Source of the DNA: JAEUJT01 sp044225205
Lineage (GTDB): Bacteria; Myxococcota; Myxococcia; Myxococcales; Myxococcaceae
Length of the DNA stretch: 10,047 nucleotides
Direction of reading: 5' to 3'
Assembly (NCBI GenBank): GCA_044225205.1
Contig: JBGAIY010000285.1
Location: forward strand, 1-10,047
The notes under the pieces are model-generated. The model made no database searches. It saw only the letters and a list, made by a program, of their open reading frames with translations, and had not been told where the DNA came from. Made by a program: the position numbers and the translations under genes. Shown here piece by piece: positions 8,389 to 10,047 of the stretch. Numbering within the stretch: position 1 is the stretch's first letter; every line of letters begins with the position of its first letter.

Positions 8389-8401
8389 TGCCATTCTGGC
8401 A
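8389..8401. promoter_or_regulatory. Inverted repeat in divergent promoter region
   Basis: TGCCA-TTC-TGGCA is a perfect 5-bp inverted repeat with a 3-base spacer, in the roughly 137-base spacer between the divergent kinase and GT2 genes. It could be a small operator for one or both genes. It is short, and chance occurrence in GC-rich DNA is possible. I could not fit convincing -35/-10 or -24/-12 boxes around it. Confidence 0.3.
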
Positions 8402-8471
8402 AAGCGCTCGGTGCCGGCGGGCGTCTTCTCTTGGCTTTTCGGCGGTCTGTGCTTTGCAAAACCCGCCCGAC

Positions 8472-9662
8472 ATGACTTCGTTTCTGACCGCGGTCGTCGT
8501 CGTCAGCACGCTGTGGTGGGTGGCGCAGGCGCTCATGCACGCCCAGGCACGAGCGCGGGTGCCGGTCATTCACGACTTGACCGGCCCGGAGCTTCAGCGC
8601 TGGCCGACCGTGAGCGCCGTCGTGCCGGCGCGAAATGAAGCCGAGCACCTGGGCGCGGGTCTTCGAGCCAAGCTCGCCGAAGGCTACCCGGCGCTCGAAC
8701 TCGTCGTCGTCGACGACCGCTCGACCGACGACACATTCGCCGTCGCCAGCGCGTTCGCCGCGAGCGACCCCCGCGTCACCCTCGCCCAGGTTCGCGAACT
8801 GCCGCAAGGTTGGCTGGGCAAAGTGAACGCCCTCCAGTGCGGCCTCGAGCACGCGAAAGGCGAGTGGGTGCTTTTCAGCGACGCCGACGTCGAGCTGGCA
8901 CCGGGCACGTTGACGACCCTGATTCGCTGGGCCGAACACGCGGGCATCGACCACGTCGCCGTCATGCCGGCGATTCGCTCACCCGGGCCGCTGGTGAGCG
9001 CGGCCCTCGCGAGTTTCTTTCGCGTCTTCACGAGCGCCGTGCCGCTGTGGCGAGTGGCCGACCCCAACTCTCGCGTCTTCATCGGCGTCGGGGCCTTCAA
9101 CCTGTTTCGGCGCAGCGCGCTCGACCGAACCCCCGGCCTCGAATGGCTGAAAATGGAGATCGGCGACGACGTCGCGCTCGGAGCGATGCTCAAACGGGCC
9201 GGGGCCCGCCAAGCCGTCGTCATCGGGCAAGACGCGGTCGCGCTCGACTTTTACCCGTCGTGGCGCGTCATGGCGCGCGCGCTCGAGAAGAACGGCGCGA
9301 GCGCCCCGTTTCCGGCCCTGGTGGCGGGCGCCCTCGCCCTCGTCACTGTGGAGTCGGGCTACTTGGCGGCGGCCTTCGTCGGCGGGGGCTGGCCCACTTT
9401 GCTCGCCTTCGGCGCCGCCCTCACCGCCATGTGGGCCCAATGGAGCAACGGCCGGTGGCTCCACCTTCGCGCGCTGCCCGCGCTGTACCCCTGGTTCGGC
9501 GCCTGGCCGCTCGCCGCCGCGTTGATTCGCTCGGCGGCGCTCGGCCTGTGGCGCGGAGGCGTCGTTTGGCGAGGCACTTTCTATTCGACTCCGGTCATTC
9601 GCGAGGGCAGCCGCCTGGGCCTCGCCCAGCCACGCGCGAAACCGACCGACTCAACCAATTGA
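8472..9662 (+). CDS. Membrane glycosyltransferase family 2 (HpnB/CrtQ-like)
   Basis: This is a 396-aa GT2 enzyme. An N-terminal membrane anchor (residues 4-23) precedes a GT-A domain: VPARNE (51-56), VVVDDRSTDDT (78-88), GWLGKVNAL (113-121) and the metal-binding DAD in LFSDADVEL (137-139). An acidic acceptor motif follows in EIGDDVALG (229-237), and three or four C-terminal hydrophobic segments (about 282-360) end near VVWRGTFY (364-371). The GWLGK plus FSDADV combination and the C-terminal WRG motif resemble GT2 enzymes annotated as hopene-associated HpnB or carotenoid glycosyltransferases, so a lipid or isoprenoid acceptor is plausible. No hopanoid or carotenoid gene is in the window to support this. 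I chose ATG 8472; a TTG at 8454 is in frame and would add six residues, and neither has a clear ribosome binding site. The gene is divergent from the kinase gene and 58 bases upstream of the repeat-containing partial gene. Confidence 0.87.
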   Translation: MTSFLTAVVVVSTLWWVAQALMHAQARARVPVIHDLTGPELQRWPTVSAVVPARNEAEHLGAGLRAKLAEGYPALELVVVDDRSTDDTFAVASAFAASDPRVTLAQVRELPQGWLGKVNALQCGLEHAKGEWVLFSDADVELAPGTLTTLIRWAEHAGIDHVAVMPAIRSPGPLVSAALASFFRVFTSAVPLWRVADPNSRVFIGVGAFNLFRRSALDRTPGLEWLKMEIGDDVALGAMLKRAGARQAVVIGQDAVALDFYPSWRVMARALEKNGASAPFPALVAGALALVTVESGYLAAAFVGGGWPTLLAFGAALTAMWAQWSNGRWLHLRALPALYPWFGAWPLAAALIRSAALGLWRGGVVWRGTFYSTPVIREGSRLGLAQPRAKPTDSTN

Positions 9663-9720
9663 ATTTACTTATGTTTTCGAGAAGACGCGGGGTGTCGAGT
9701 CGTGGCAAACTGCGCCGGCC

Positions 9721-10047
9721 ATGCCGATTGATTCAAAGTTGCCGGTGACGCGTACCACGACCGGGCAGACGACCGCCGCCACGACCGCACGCCAAACGCC
9801 GTCAGGGCCGAGCGAGCGCGACGACTTGCCGGGGTTTTCAGACGCGAGCGACTTCAGCCCAGCGCGTCGCACTGGCACCAAGGTCTCTGAAGGGCGCCGG
9901 GTCGTGCACGGCACCGACGACGATTCGATTGGCGTGCGCGACACCGCCGCGGGGCGCCGGGTGGTGCACGGCACCGACGACGATTCGATTGGCGTGGGCG
10001 ACGCGGCCGCGGGCCGGCGAGTCGTGCGCGGCACCGACGACGATTCG
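9721..10047 (+). CDS. Partial gene: hypothetical protein with 20-residue tandem repeats
   Basis: An open frame begins at ATG 9721 and runs to the window edge without a stop (109 codons visible, 3' end missing). The N-terminus MPIDSKLPVTRTTTGQTT is Thr-rich and low in complexity, with no signal peptide, followed by a Pro/Ser/Asp-rich stretch. From residue 58 it enters 20-residue repeats centred on GRRVVHGTDDDSIGV. Third positions are rich in G/C, especially in the repeats, which supports this strand and frame; the opposite-strand frame over the same bases (9669-10034) is taken as a shadow. The only relatively AT-rich patch nearby (9655-9680, with ttacttatgtttt) could hold its promoter. No strong ribosome binding site is seen. 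I do not recognise a family. The unusual N-terminus without a sorting signal is similar in character, though not in sequence, to that of the calpain-like protein. Confidence 0.68.
   Translation, partial: MPIDSKLPVTRTTTGQTTAATTARQTPSGPSERDDLPGFSDASDFSPARRTGTKVSEGRRVVHGTDDDSIGVRDTAAGRRVVHGTDDDSIGVGDAAAGRRVVRGTDDDS
9892..10047 (+). repeat. 60-bp in-frame tandem repeat
   Basis: Two full units (9892-9951 and 9952-10011) and 36 bases of a third (10012-10047) are nearly identical. Each unit encodes GRRVVHGTDDDSIGV followed by a five-residue variable part (RDTAA, then GDAAA). The core ggcaccgacgacgattcg is unchanged in all three copies. Most differences lie in the last quarter of the unit and at a few codons, such as His to Arg in unit three. 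The array continues past the window edge. Confidence 0.95.

Noticed and set aside
8389..8415. Possible sigma-54 promoter because of TGGCA
   Set aside because: On either strand the matching GC of the -12 element at the required spacing is absent.
5449..8475. A 1008-codon plus-strand open frame opposite the kinase gene
   Set aside because: Its translation is Arg/Gly/Val/Glu-rich without domain motifs; the minus strand has clear kinase, ATPase and TPR motifs. It is a shadow caused by high-GC codon bias.
9669..10034. Minus-strand 121-codon frame across the 60-bp repeat
   Set aside because: It translates to TTRRPAA / PIESSSVP repeats with no motif. The plus-strand frame has a well-placed ATG, better third-position GC and remains open to the edge.

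Overview
The window is high-GC DNA with very strong third-position GC bias, which is why long antisense frames stay open. The gene content suggests a Myxococcota (myxobacterial) or related deltaproteobacterial genome: a soluble Ser/Thr kinase with an HRDVSP catalytic loop fused to a STAND ATPase and TPRs, an Asp-Ala-Gly-rich lipoprotein, a bacterial calpain-like protease and a YwqK/MORN-type protein. The taxon is inferred from style, not from a marker gene. A three-N run at 2957-2959 shows that this is a draft assembly.

Layout. Five genes lie on the minus strand and read leftward from about 8334: (1) a 1163-aa kinase-STAND-TPR regulator (8334-4843); (2) a GT-C (PMT_2/ArnT-like) membrane glycosyltransferase (4846-3368), joined to gene 1 by a 4-base ATGA overlap; (3) a calpain-family cysteine protease-like protein (3333-2324), split by the N-gap and a frame change at that gap; (4) a lipoprotein with a Gly-rich and DAG-repeat stalk and a probable beta-propeller-like C-terminal part (2268-457); (5) a small YwqK/MORN_2-like protein (440-12). 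Gaps between them are -4, 34, 55 and 16 bases, so they could form one transcript, though a separate promoter in the 55-base gap cannot be excluded.

Divergently, on the plus strand, a family-2 membrane glycosyltransferase (8472-9662) is followed by the 5' end of an unrecognised gene (9721 to the window edge) encoding a 20-residue tandem repeat. The roughly 137-base divergent spacer (8335-8471) must hold both upstream promoters and contains a perfect TGCCA-TTC-TGGCA inverted repeat.

How they may work together (inference): gene 1 looks like a cytoplasmic signal integrator. Its translationally coupled partner is a polyprenyl-phosphate-sugar-dependent glycosyltransferase of the inner membrane, followed by a protease-like protein and a surface lipoprotein. 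The set is consistent with regulated modification of the envelope or of surface proteins, but no substrate can be read from the sequence. No RNA genes, CRISPR array, insertion sequence or convincing terminator were seen.
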